Positions 11,596 through 22,010 are shown, numbered from the stretch's first letter. The stretch is 64,000 nt of DNA from Siphonodentalium dalli (GCA_032622095.1 CP136061.1:121718754-121782753); one strand, 5' to 3'. A program made the numbers and translations. Notes: a model not told the origin generated them from the sequence alone.

Positions 11596-13125
11596 TTATC
11601 TATGGGAATTTGAAATTGTTCACACCATCAATTGGTATATGTAGTTATCCAGCGGATTTTGAGTCTTAAATTACCCATGTTTGCGAAATTGGTAATTTGC
11701 ATCTCATGTTCGCTAGTACCGGATTAGATTAACCAAACATTGGGGAAATGAAAACTATCTTAATGGCATCGCTTTGCCCTACCAGCGTCATAGCAAATTA
11801 GCAGGACCCATGCACCATCATCATATAAAATTAGCATGACCACTTAACCAGGTATGTAACAATAGCGTCAATATATAGGTGAATGTAAACATTGACCAAT
11901 AACCGCCCATATCTCTCACAAGAAACATCGACCAGTGTTGTGCACTCTCCGCATAGCGCTATGGCTTGTTGAGTTACTTGACTCGATTTCCAGAATTTGG
12001 AATTATATTCACATAGGAATTCTCCATGGTCAATTTACATCGCGTAGACACAAAACAAAATAACAGATCGTGAACCAAATCAACGAACATCTCACTGGAG
12101 GCATTAACCATACAAAATTAGGAGCTGCGCCAACTAGGGACCATAATTATTACATTGCTTGCTTAAAAGCCAGCAATTTATTTATGAACTGTCGGCAACA
12201 GAATCCATAGAGTTAAACATGGTTTAGACAGCACCTTGTTACTGATATGCATGTCGGTGATGCGGTTCTTTTACTATCGCACATGTTTTCTTATATATTT
12301 TCGCTATCGGCTTATACTTCAGGTTTTAATCTCGTTCATCCTCATCATCATCATCATCATCCTCATCCTCATCATCACCACCACCAGGATCACGGAACTA
12401 GTCCTGTGACTTATAGTTCTTATTGTATCAGCGGTTATATTTTGTGTAATTAGCAGTTCTTATTTGCATCGTTCGCAGATAATCCGCATAGACCATGCCA
12501 AATTTTGGGGGGCTTTAAGATTGGTGAAAGCCGAGCGGTTGGGCGATCGGGAAGGTGTTGTTCGGCTTTTAAACAAAACAGGAACCCGCTTGAAATTTAT
12601 CCCTGCGCCGTCCCAAGCATTTTTAAAAAAGTAAGTAATGCTTTATTCTCAGCCATTATAATACATGGTACACGCCTGGACAGATTTGTTTTTATCATGC
12701 TGGCCTATTATAGATTGACCACATGAGAATGGAGATCTACCAGCAGGAGATGAGGGGATAATCTCCTTGATTGAAACCGACCCCAAAGTGAAAGCCACAT
12801 GGGATATATAATATACCGATTCATGTGGGGTCCATGGACGCGCCATTTGTTTTTTCTTCAAACTAGGGGATAATTTATGTGTATTTTGGAGCCATGAAAA
12901 GAGATATCTGTCGGAAATTCATTTTCTGTTAACTTAAAAAAAATGTACCAAGACATGCATGTGATATATTTGTGGAATTCTAAAAACTTATAAATTAGCT
13001 ATCAAACTCAATTTGTTGTCCTACTTCTGTGATTAGCCATTGACTCAATGCGTTGTAATTCAACGTCCATGGCGCGTATCAGTGGCGTTACATAAGTTAA
13101 GAGCCATAGGCGACACATTTAACAT
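11596..13125. other. No gene; simple repeat and a dispersed repeat fragment
   Basis: 11771-11845 contains CTACCAGCGTCATAGCAAAT followed by TAGCAGGACCC, also found at 46940-47000. 12340-12392 is a (CAT)n/(CAC)n simple repeat that produces a histidine-rich open frame at 12247-12453. No exon could be supported. Confidence 0.45.
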
Positions 13126-13197
13126 CCATAAATGGAGCTTTGAATATTCATGAATTCCACATATGGAATTCATGAATATTCAAAACTCCATATATGA
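13126..13197. repeat. Near-perfect 70-bp palindrome
   Basis: ATGGAGCTTTGAATATTCAT followed by GAATTCC is mirrored by GGAATTCATGAATATTCAAA followed by ACTCCAT, with a loop of about 4 bp (ACAT). It is one of several foldback palindromes in the window; no target duplication was identified. Confidence 0.8.
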
Positions 13198-13391
13198 AAT
13201 GCTACTCCAGAACTTTGACCTGTAGCACTTAAACCGCGGAATTGGGGCTGGATGGATCCAATATGGTAGCGACTCTGTGATCTCGCTTATTGTCGAGAAT
13301 TATAAACCCAAGAGTATATAGGGAGGACGGCGTATTTGGCCCAAGCCAGTGCACTCAAGACATATTTTTAACCTTAGCAAAGCACACTTAA

Positions 13392-13876
13392 AGGTACGGT
13401 TGGCCTTGGCGGTGGGTATCCTGTGAAAATATCTCCACCCGTCAAAAACCGCCACAAACAGAAAGAACATCAATATGTAGATAGACTTTGTCCGTATACA
13501 AATAAGAAATATCGCATAAACAGTATGTTATGGTCATATGTTTGACCATTGTTATGTAAACAAAAGTTACTTTTATGGTGTTTGTTTATATGATGATGGT
13601 AAACATAAAGAGCGTTCTTTGTTGGTGAATACCTGATATGGAACTAATAAAGAGCGTTTATGTCATTTGTGTGTGATTAGCCAGTAGCATTGTGCTGTCT
13701 TCTGTAACACAATCAGGCTCTTGCTTAGGTAAAATATAGTAGGTCTTTATGATAACATGCTGTTTACGCGATGGTCATGGTATATATGAACGGAATTGTA
13801 TGCGTTTAATGTTTTTTCTGTTAACGGTGTTTGGAACAAATATGAATATTTTCGACAATTAAGGCCGCATGTGCCT
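13392..13876 (+). mobile_element. Kolobok-like MITE, copy 1 (485 bp)
   Basis: TTAA (13388-13391) precedes AGGTACGGTTGGCCTTGG. The right end ..CCGCATGTGCCT precedes TTAA (13877-13880). The sequence matches the two outer parts of 5368-8011 and all of 40235-40720. It contains the paired motif ATAAAGAGCGTT (about 13605 and 13648). The short open frame at 13796-13984 is incidental. It shares its right TTAA with the opposite-facing element at 13881-14385. Confidence 0.75.
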
Positions 13877-13880
13877 TTAA

Positions 13881-14385
13881 AGGCACGGGCGACGTTCGTT
13901 GCAGAAATATTCATATTTGTTCAAATCGCCATCAACGGAAGGAATATTAAAATATATATAGTTTTGTTCATATGCCAAACATAATCAGCGCGTAAATAGT
14001 ATATTGTCGTCAATACGTAATATGGTGTATGTAAACAAGAACCTTCTCTCGTGTTACAGAAGTTTTGCTTCTGTTTACATAACACAGCGCAATTCTATTG
14101 GTTAATCACACGCAAATGATATAAACGCTCTTTATTATTTCCATATCAGGAAAACAGTAACATATCCGGATCTAAACAAAAGCCAGGTTCTGTAACGTTT
14201 TTTGCTTTTGTTTACACAACAAAGGAAAAACATTTGACAATAACATACCGGTACTGTTTATGCCATATTTCTGCTTGGTATAAGAACAATGTCTGTTTAT
14301 ATTTTACTATTCTTTCTGTTTATGGCGGTTTTTGACGGAACTGAATATTTTAACAGCATACCCACCGCCAACACCGCCCGTATCT
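13881..14385 (-). mobile_element. Kolobok-like MITE, copy 2, inverted (505 bp)
   Basis: It starts immediately after the TTAA at 13877-13880 with AGGCACGGGCGACG and ends ..CCACCGCCAACACCGCCCGTATCT before TTTA (14386-14389), a decayed TTAA. Read on the minus strand it begins AGATACGGGCGGTGTTGGCG, the diverged counterpart of copy 1. It carries ACGCTCTTTATT (the inverse motif) near 14130. The two copies form a head-to-head inverted pair. Confidence 0.65.
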
Positions 14386-15397
14386 TTTACAAAATATCAT
14401 TTCATATAGATTGGTTGACATTACTGTCCGAGAACACAATCTGCTGTCCACGCTCTGATTAATTTTGACACCAAATAACTCAGAATTTTCAAAGCAATGC
14501 AATTGTCCACTTTACCAGTCGAAATAAAATGAAAAGTACTGTCTTGCACAGCATCATTGATATCACACAAGCAGCGCGAAAAGCCACAAAATCACCCGTT
14601 AGTATAATGCGGAATTAAGCATGGACATGCAGTTTTATTGGACACTATTTATAAGAGGCGATCATTGGAAGTTAAGGCTCGGCCGAAAAAAAATTAAAAG
14701 TGTTAAAACTACCTCTTTTGAAAGCAGATATCTGGCCATCAAAACATCCTATTAATATGATCATGGGTCCGGTCTGTTTATATTATGGTATAGAAAACGC
14801 ACAGGTGTCAAATATGACAGCTAGCTCGGGCACGAACGGACATCTACAGATAAGCCACATGGTGATTTGGAGCCCCAAACTACAGAAACTATAGTATATA
14901 TGCATATTAATGATCCGTGTGCTCGCTTGTATCACAATCCGGTCCGCTTCCAGGGGTCCAAGTTTATTCAGCAAGAAACAATAAAGAGCGTTAATTGCCA
15001 GTATATTCCTGATACGGTATGAATAAAGAGCGTTTTGTTTCGGATCTGTGCGAAAAATTGACTGGCACGGTCGTGTCTTCAGATAATATCAAGCCCGTAG
15101 ATAGCTAATTCGAAATATTTTGTATGTGTCGACCTATCAAAATATGATCTCTCCTTTTGAAGTTTTCAAATGAGCCACGTCTGTTTATATTAATGGTGTT
15201 GGACATTATTGTAGCACACATAAACACATAAACACATGTATTTCATTTATTACTAGTTGCACAGTTAAACAACACTTCTGTTTACCCTTCTTTTACCCAA
15301 TGGATTATTCAGAAAATCTAAGCTGACGACAGACAAACGAACAGATAATACAAGTGCAGAAGGATTCCTACAGTTTGCTGAACATATTCGGCAAATA
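14386..15397. other. No gene; paired AATAAAGAGCGTT motifs
   Basis: Two copies of AATAAAGAGCGTT occur near 14980 and 15022, separated by about 41 bp and by the same TTCCTGATA-type spacer as in the Kolobok-like elements. This suggests a decayed piece of that family. Nothing else was recognised. Confidence 0.4.
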
Positions 15398-15703
15398 TAC
15401 GCACATGATTAGATAGCGGAAGATACCTAATCGGGGTTCACGATTAGATTGCGATTGTTATTCAATCACAGTTACACGTACCACGCGAGGTTAGATATAA
15501 GGTTATAGGAGTATTGACGAAATAACTGAGATGTTTGGAGAAGTGTTTTTAAAGAGCCAACCAAAGTTGACCACTTATGGTGATGCAAATTCTTTCTCCG
15601 CTATTTCGTCAGAACTCAGGATACTCATTTTGAAATATAATCCTAACCTCGCGTGGCAGGTGTTACTGCGACTTTAACCCTTTACCCAACAGAACGGCCC
15701 TGT

Positions 15704-15772
15704 GCCAATGCATTCTCTTATATATGCGAGTCGACCATAGGTCGCCTCGCATATATAAGAGAATGCATTGGC
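15704..15772. repeat. 69-bp palindrome, copy 1
   Basis: GCCAATGCATTCTCTTATAT followed by ATGCGAG is mirrored after a short centre (TCGACCATAGGTCGC). The same palindrome occurs at 15851-15919 and 25619-25687. As RNA it would form a stem of about 30 bp. Confidence 0.9.
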
Positions 15773-15850
15773 TTAACACATTAAAAATTATAAAATTGTT
15801 AAAGAATGTAAGAAAAAATGGTAAAAAGTGTTAAACAAGATTTTTTTTAG

Positions 15851-15919
15851 GCCAATGCATTCTCTTATATATGCGAGGCGACCTATGGTCGACTCGCATA
15901 TATAAGAGAATGCATTTGC
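15851..15919. repeat. 69-bp palindrome, copy 2
   Basis: Same palindrome as 15704-15772, with the asymmetric centre in the opposite orientation. It is preceded by AAATTATAAAATTGTTAAAG and a T-rich run, which is also the flank of the third copy at 25558. Confidence 0.9.
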
Positions 15920-16521
15920 ACAGGGCTAACTGTAACTATCACAATGTGGTCAAGGAGCCGGTTCCAATGATATCCATATTTGTATGGTTCTATTGAGACA
16001 GACCGAAGATATTTTAGGCTGTTGAAGCTTTGTTTGGCCGGTTTTGGCCGGTTTGTTGGGTAAAGGGTTAATATAAGTATCATTCGCTATCTAATCGTGT
16101 GCGTATTGGGTGACCTAATAGAGACATTTTGCAAAATCACTATTACGATTACGGATAGGATTTATTGTTCTATAGTAAGGTGGACACCATCACAACTTAC
16201 ATACGCTGGTTAGTTAGTGATACGGAATATTGCCCTATACTATATTCAGTTACACATATATTTGATGGAAAAAGTTATGCGTGTCTCTTTGAGATCCCGT
16301 GTTGTTATCCGTGTGTTATACACCACAATGATAAGGTTAGAGCGTCCCCAAGTTGGACCGGTGGGACGTCCTTGACACATCTGCGCATAATTAAACTGCG
16401 TGGAGTATATCTCGTCTCACATAAGAACCCCGTGCGCAAATATCGAATTTTTGGCCGTAACTGGCATGATATTGTCCATATCCGTAATCGTAATCGTGGT
16501 TTTGCGAAAGGTCTCTATTAC

Positions 16522-17150
16522 ATTGAATATGTCCAGGGGCCTGTACTATAGATTTACAATTGCCGTGTTTGCACAGGTGTACAATGTTATGTGTGGCACA
16601 CAGAAGGTGTCGATTACCATAGACCTCCACTCTTATTCTTACAGTGAAAATGCGACTTCTTGCAATGTTTCGTTTATACATGCATGGTGACCAATAAAAT
16701 AATAGGTTTACCACATGTGACTTGATTGACCAATGAAAAAAAAAATCATCGGAGACACTCATTGATATGTTATCGCCAGTGCATGGGTAATCCGTGTTCA
16801 ATTGTATTAGTGGTAATCGGTATCCTTTAAATAATCGCTCAGTGAGTACGCCGCAACCGTTCGTGCATTGTGTTATATGTCATCAATGGTTATCGTCTGT
16901 TGAAACAATTCAAGTTTTAAGATGTATTTCAATTTCTAGTTGGGTTGTCATGCAAAATCGCTGGAGTATTATATTGAATACAATTCTGATCAAACCCAAT
17001 CACCCATCGGTAATGAGCACACGGGTATAATCTACTCTATTACAATACAGTGGTCTATTGCACTTCACGCCTCCTGTGTACCTCCCATAACATTGTACAC
17101 CCGTTCAAACACGGCAATTGTAAATCTATAGTACAGGCTCCTGATATAAC
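16522..17150. mobile_element. Foldback element, arms about 100 bp
   Basis: CCTGTACTATAGATTTACAA followed by TTGCCGTGTTTG (from 16540) is mirrored by CAAACACGGCAATTGTAAAT followed by CTATAGTACAGG (to 17136). Homology extends with decay to about 16628 and back to 17048. The enclosed 420 bp has no recognisable product. The overlapping open frames on both strands between 16165 and 17131 (up to 136 codons) match no family I know and fall largely in the arms. Confidence 0.55.
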
Positions 17151-17282
17151 TACTTATCAATGAGTATTTAGTACAGAAATGTTTACCAGTAGTTTCCGAT
17201 AGCGAAGGCCATCATCCATAAATCATGACTATCGTGTCTATGAACCGAGTGTATACCATGACCGGTGAGCGAGCAAGCGTGC

Positions 17283-17728
17283 AAATAGTGTGTCTGTCAT
17301 TTGCAGAATGAGGTCCCAGGTGGTTGAATTTAATGACGTTACCCCGCACAGAGGGCTAGCTCCACCCACACCACCCTCTGTGGACCTCATTCTGCTTAGG
17401 CTACAATGCCGCTACATCTTCTTGGAAGTATCTCTTGTCTCAAATTGACATTGTTTTAGTTACTTTTTCCCTTCTGGGAAGTTTCTATATATCCCCTATT
17501 AAATTCGCGGAAGATAAAATAGATAATCGAGGTAACAAATGGGTGAACATCACCAACTTCGACTGGTGAAATTCTGATCTGATCCCAGATTTCTCATAGC
17601 AGTTGAGGTCTAAGCAGAATGAGGTTCACAGAGGTTGAATTTGGTTACGTTAGCCCGCTGTATACGGGATAGCGTCAATAAACTCACCCTATGGTGACCT
17701 CATTCTGCAAATGACAGACACACTATTT
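17283..17728. mobile_element. Composite inverted-repeat element with two homologous hairpin modules
   Basis: AATAGTGTGTCTGTCATTTG at the left is mirrored by CAAATGACAGACACACTATT at the right, and both continue into GCAGAATGAGGTC, giving a 32-bp TIR. Two direct-repeated modules of about 95 bp (17300-17393, 17613-17708) each begin GCAGAATGAGGT and end ACCTCATTCTGC, so each is itself an inverted-repeat unit. They share GGTTGAATTT and ACGTTA-CCCGC cores. No coding sequence was seen. Confidence 0.7.
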
Positions 17729-18475
17729 TCAGGCTTGAGCGATATGTCGTGCGTCTGCTGTGGTCGTGGAATCGCATCTCATTTTCGAATGAAATCTCAC
17801 GGAATCTGATGCGATTATTAGATAACTGGTTGCTTCTGGTTTCGTCGAATTCGATTTGAGCGATCTGCTCCCAAGTGACTCGCGGGCCATACTCAATTAT
17901 CGAATTTTCAAGTTTCGTGTGTATAACCCTTCCACCATGCTGAGTCAGGCGATCAATATTCAGCCGCCGTTTCGTGTAGCACGTGCATGGGGCTAAACGG
18001 ATGTTGTGATCGGTTTGTAGTTCGATTCTGCAACTTCAATTAATTGTGGTATATAATGCATGTAGGTTATATGAAGTGCTGAACCACTTATGTTGATAAT
18101 AGTTATAGACATGGAGGTTTTTTACCTCCAAGTATAGACATGGAGGTTTTTACGCCTTACTTAGTAAGTTTGAAATTTCAGACCAAAAGTGGTTGAAATT
18201 GTTCTGTTAATTTCATTTTCATACCAGAATTTACCGTGAAATTTGTTGAATATTTTCCATAGTTCGGTCAAATTGTTGGACTGAAATGAATTTCTCAACC
18301 TCAGTGGGGTGTCAGGTTGGAATTCCAACAGTTGGAAAGTTGAAATCCTACATGTAGACGGAAAATTATGGGAGCTCGATAGCCGAACAGTTAGCACGGT
18401 GGACTTGTATAATGCTATCAACACAGCATTGTGAGTTATTGGATATTGAGTCTACCACAACAGTGGCTTGGTCGG
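17729..18475. other. No gene; short duplicated hairpin
   Basis: TATAGACATGGAGGTTTTT occurs twice (18100-18155), the first copy with a TGGAGG-TTTTTTA-CCTCCA hairpin. The minus-strand open frame at 18161-18424 has no recognised domain. Confidence 0.4.
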
Positions 18476-18480
18476 ATTAT

Positions 18481-20534
18481 CACAGTGGCTAAACCGTACA
18501 AACATATAATCGGAAGTCGCTTTCGCCAAGACGAAAAATTCTATTTTTGGAACATAAATACTATAGAAGGATCAAAACAGCACCATAAAAACAAGTTTTG
18601 AGACCGGGTAAACGGTTTCCACACAGTTAGAAATGTAATTATAAGCTGTAAATACACATTTGCCGATCGCAAGCGGGCTCCATTTAAGCGAAGGACTCTT
18701 TTCTATAGATTAAAACGTCTTTTGATCACTTCAGAAAATAATTTACTCGCAAAAATTCCCTCTTCAATTGTCATTTTGACACATATACAGCTTTGTCGGA
18801 AATCCCACTATATTGCAGCGGAAAGGCCGTTATGTGTCCAACATAATTATATTGACATTACCTTGGCTCGGATGTATTCACAATTTGAAAATAGAGACTA
18901 TTTATTTGGACACCCACTCGTCAGTCTCTGTATAGGCTAAGTTGTGTATATACGGCGACAGTCATCAGTTGCGACGTTGTACATTAATCGTACAGTAGTG
19001 ATATGTTCCTTTCAACCCATTTAAACATAACTATATCTTAGAAATTATAGCCTTATAGACTATGTCTGAATCAAACAAGGTATTCTTATTAACATTTAGT
19101 GACTTTTATTCGACTCCGCAAGTAACAAATCTGTATTTGGGGGTGGGGGCTGTATGTTATATTCTGTGATGAAATTGTGTATACGTGGGGATTTACTAAT
19201 AAAACTACAGGCCGTATGTGCACCATCTCCTTATATTTGCGGTGATGTGACGAAATGGTCGTGATTGCGAGTGCCTCCTTGAGTATCACTACACGAGTAT
19301 CGTCTGACCAGTCCCGAAAAGTCCAACATGTGCTAGCTTCGAGCTGCACCTCTTTGGTTGGAATTTTCCGGCAGAGAATCACAAACGGCTCGAGAAAAAT
19401 ATTCCCAACAACCCCACCCTGCCCATTGGTAGTTCAATTTAGATCATATTGGAAACCCAAAACAATGGGAGGGGGGTTGATAGCGCTCGCACACCACAAA
19501 GTCCATGGATACATTTTAGACCCAGTGTCTCCAATAAAATAAGTAGACTTGGCTAAGATACGTGTGAATAAGACATTATGTCTCACAATTGGGACGACAA
19601 TATCGCAACTGTAAATTTTCGTTAACTGGAGAAACAACGATAGATTGACTGCATTTTATGGTTCACTGTGCCTACATGTTTCTTCTGATCATATTGTCGA
19701 TCTGAACAGGTGTGCTATTTTCGGAAGTACCCCGTTAAGAGAGATGTCATATGATGTCGATGTTGGTTGTACACATGCATATTTCAGTTTCCTATCGCTT
19801 AAATCAACAAATCACACCACTGATAACGAACATTCAACCCTTGAGATTTTATGTTTTTCAATAAGTTTAATTCTACATTATGATGTTTACTTAATATTAT
19901 TTGAAATGCTGTTGGTACTTATATTGAAAAGATAGAGTTTCATCTCTTGAGTCACCGGAGAACTTGAGAAGTAATATGCATGATATGTATGACCATCGGG
20001 AGGAGGAACACGTCTAATGGAAACCTAATTCATGGTTTCGTCTTTGTGCACACAAATCACAACTTGACGTACATATTTTAAACAACTAGGCGTACATAGA
20101 CTGACGAGTGGGATCTTTAAATAAATAGGCTCTACTTTCAGATTGTGAATACGCCCGAGCCCAGTAATGTCAATATATGTTGCACACATAATGGCCTTTC
20201 CGCTGCAATATAGTGGGATTTCCGACAATGCTGTATATGAGTTAAAATGACATTTGAAGAGGGAACTTTTGCGAGAAAATTATTTTCTTAAGTGATTAAA
20301 TCCCATTTTATCTATAAAAAAGAGTCCTTCGCTCAAATGGAGCCCGCTTGCGATTGGTGTATGTACAATTTAAACTTACGTTTATAGATGTGGGGAAAAC
20401 CGTCTATCCGGTATGAAAACGTGTTTTTATGGTGTTGTTTTGATCCTCCTGCAGTATTTATGTTCTAAAAATAGAATTTTTCGTCTTGGCGAAAGCGACT
20501 TCCGATTATATGTTTGTGCGGTTTAGCCACTGTG
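18481..20534. mobile_element. 2.05-kb foldback DNA transposon with CACAGTGG ends (Transib-like?)
   Basis: The two arms (18481-18945, 20092-20534) are inverted copies; the outer 82 bp differ at only two positions. Both ends read CACAGTGGCTAAACCG inward. Each is flanked by ATTAT (18476-18480 and 20535-20539), a perfect 5-bp target duplication. A CAC-A/W-R-TG start with 5-bp duplication is characteristic of Transib and RAG-type transposons, whose recombination-signal heptamer is CACAGTG (family knowledge). The 1.15-kb centre has open frames (19255-19542 +, 19089-19382 -) with no recognised domain, so it is non-autonomous. A hAT assignment was considered but no 8-bp duplication exists. Confidence 0.65.
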
Positions 20535-20539
20535 ATTAT

Positions 20540-20692
20540 ACGACGTCTGACTGCAGAATCGTACGCTGTTTAAATGTCGCACCAAGTTGTGACCCTTGTG
20601 AAAGGTCATTCCTGTTGTGACTGCTTTGTCGTATCAAGACGCAAAATAGGTACCTGGCGTGTTGGTCTTCGTAAGTTCGTGTGTATGTGGGA
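20540..20692. other. Linker or possible LINE 5' UTR
   Basis: Sequence between the foldback element and the first 30-bp LINE 5' repeat. It could belong to the 5' UTR of the CR1-like element; no boundary is visible. Confidence 0.3.
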
Positions 20693-20860
20693 GGGAGGTG
20701 TGAGTACAGTTCTCACTGCCCATAAACAAAACAATACATTGTATCAAAGCTATATTAAAACAGGGAGGTGTGAGTACAGTTCTCACTGCCCATATATATA
20801 AATACAAAAGTAAAAATACAAATTGACTTTGGGAGGTGTGAGTACAGTTCTCACTGCCCA
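20693..20860 (+). promoter_or_regulatory. Three tandem 30-bp hairpin repeats in LINE 5' UTR
   Basis: The unit starting GGGAGGTGTGAGTACAGTTC and ending TCACTGCCCA occurs at 20693-20722, 20763-20792 and 20831-20860, a spacing of 70 and 68 bp with unrelated filler. Inside each, GTGAG and CTCAC can pair around TACAGTT. Identity between copies is essentially complete while the fillers differ, which suggests the unit is maintained, perhaps as an internal promoter or RNA-binding element. Confidence 0.65.
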
Positions 20861-20891
20861 GTGAAAGTTAATTAATTGACAAATAGCAGCA

Positions 20892-22010
20892 ATGTCTGTT
20901 ACAAGGCAGAGGACCCCTAAGATGCCATGGACACCTGGTGCCGAAAGGGACAGGAGGAGGAACAATGAATCACTGTTTAAAAAAAGGAAATCAAACCCTG
21001 ACCGGTGCCGAAAATAGTGATTGCTGTGAAATGTGCTCAAAAGCAATAAACAGAAAAAAACGAGAGAGCCATGGAATGTGAATTATGTGAACTGACTTTC
21101 TGTGCCAGATGTCTGGGAATGAATAAAGCAGAGTATGATATCATTACGAAGACCAACTCAATGTGGTTATGCCCACCATGCAAAGGAAAAGTACAAAAAC
21201 ACATCAAGACTGAGAAAGAAATTGAGGAGAGGTGTGCAACATACATGGAGCAGTTCACCCAGCGTATTGAAACACTTGAAGATGAAATGAAGAAGAAGTG
21301 TGATATGGAACAAGTTGAGAAGAAGGTGAAGGAAGAGGTAGCAAAACACAATATGGAAGCAGTTAAATCAATCGAGAAGGAGCGAGAGAAGAATTGTGAC
21401 AAAGAGACAGTCATCAGTACCATGAAGGATATAGTCGAGAAAGAGAACACAGGAAGACAAGAAGCTGAAGAAGGGAAAGTAGTCAAGGAAGCAGCAAAGG
21501 AAATATGTGAGAGAGAAAAAAGAGAATGCAACATTATAATATATAATATGGAAGAAGACCCCAGCGACACTAGAGAACCACAAGTGGGGGATAAACAAGA
21601 TACCAACACAGGAGACCGCTCAAATAGTCACAGAAAGGCAGGCATGGACTTGAGAGAAGTAACTGAGTTATGCCGGCACGTTTGTGGATCGACCGTCAAT
21701 GAAACAAATGTCAAGAAGATAACGAGACTGCGCAAACAGGAGAAACAAAAATCCAGACCATTGATGGTGACATTTGATAGCAGGGAAAACAGACGAACTG
21801 CTGAGAAATCTTGGGAAGCTTCAAAAGGCACCTGGAAATCTACATAAACTGTCCATAACTAGGGATTTAACCGGAATAGAAAGAGAAGAGGCCAAAGCAT
21901 TGCAAGCACAGGCAAAAATCAAAGAATCTGAAGCAAATGGAGAATGGATATACAGAGTACGGGGCCCTCACTGGGACAGAAAACTAGTGAGGCTCAAACC
22001 AAAAGAATAG
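20892..22010 (+). pseudogene. CR1-like LINE ORF1 (PHD-like finger, coiled coil, RNA-binding region)
   Basis: The first frame runs 20892-21017 (41 codons, basic). A second (21004-21081) carries DCCEMCSKAINRKK. The main frame (21071-21847) carries MECELCELTFCARCLGM and WLCPPC, so the finger is split by a frameshift at about 21070. The finger resembles a PHD finger with Cys where His is usual. Residues about 45-160 are a charged coiled coil. CNIIIYNMEE marks an RRM-like start. A third frame (to 22010) carries LHKLSITRDLTGIEREEAK and the C-terminal domain. It would encode a nucleic-acid-binding chaperone of the LINE RNP. Three frame breaks make it non-functional. Confidence 0.8.

Larger units (their letters stand above)
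15678..16067. mobile_element. piggyBac-like MITE (390 bp) with two internal palindromes
   Basis: TTAA (15674-15677) plus CCCTTTACCCAACAGAACGG at the left is mirrored by CCGGTTTGTTGGGTAAAGGG plus TTAA (16068-16071) at the right. The CCCTTT terminus and TTAA duplication are piggyBac-type. Two 69-bp palindromes (15704-15772 and 15851-15919) sit inside in opposite orientation, separated by an A-rich spacer. The open frame on the minus strand at 15883-16083 is incidental. Confidence 0.75.
15398..16105. mobile_element. Outer inverted-repeat element with nested insertions
   Basis: TACGCACATGATTAGATAGC at the left is mirrored by CGCTATCTAATCGTGTGCGT at the right (21-bp TIR, one mismatch). Inside are a hairpin (arms CGTACCACGCGAGGTTAG at 15477-15494 and CTAACCTCGCGTGGCAG at 15644-15660) and a complete TTAA-bounded element (15678-16067). 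The order of insertion is therefore readable: outer element first, TTAA element later. No transposase frame was recognised. Confidence 0.6.

Noticed and set aside
12247-12453. Histidine-rich 68-codon frame
   Set aside because: The histidines come from a (CAT)n/(CAC)n simple repeat; no domain or splice context.
18483-20532. hAT assignment for the CACAGTGG foldback element (CAGTGG start)
   Set aside because: The 8 bp on either side do not match, while a 5-bp ATTAT duplication is exact if the ends start at CACAGTGG.
21037-21609. 190-codon minus-strand frame
   Set aside because: Antisense shadow of the charged coiled coil in LINE ORF1.
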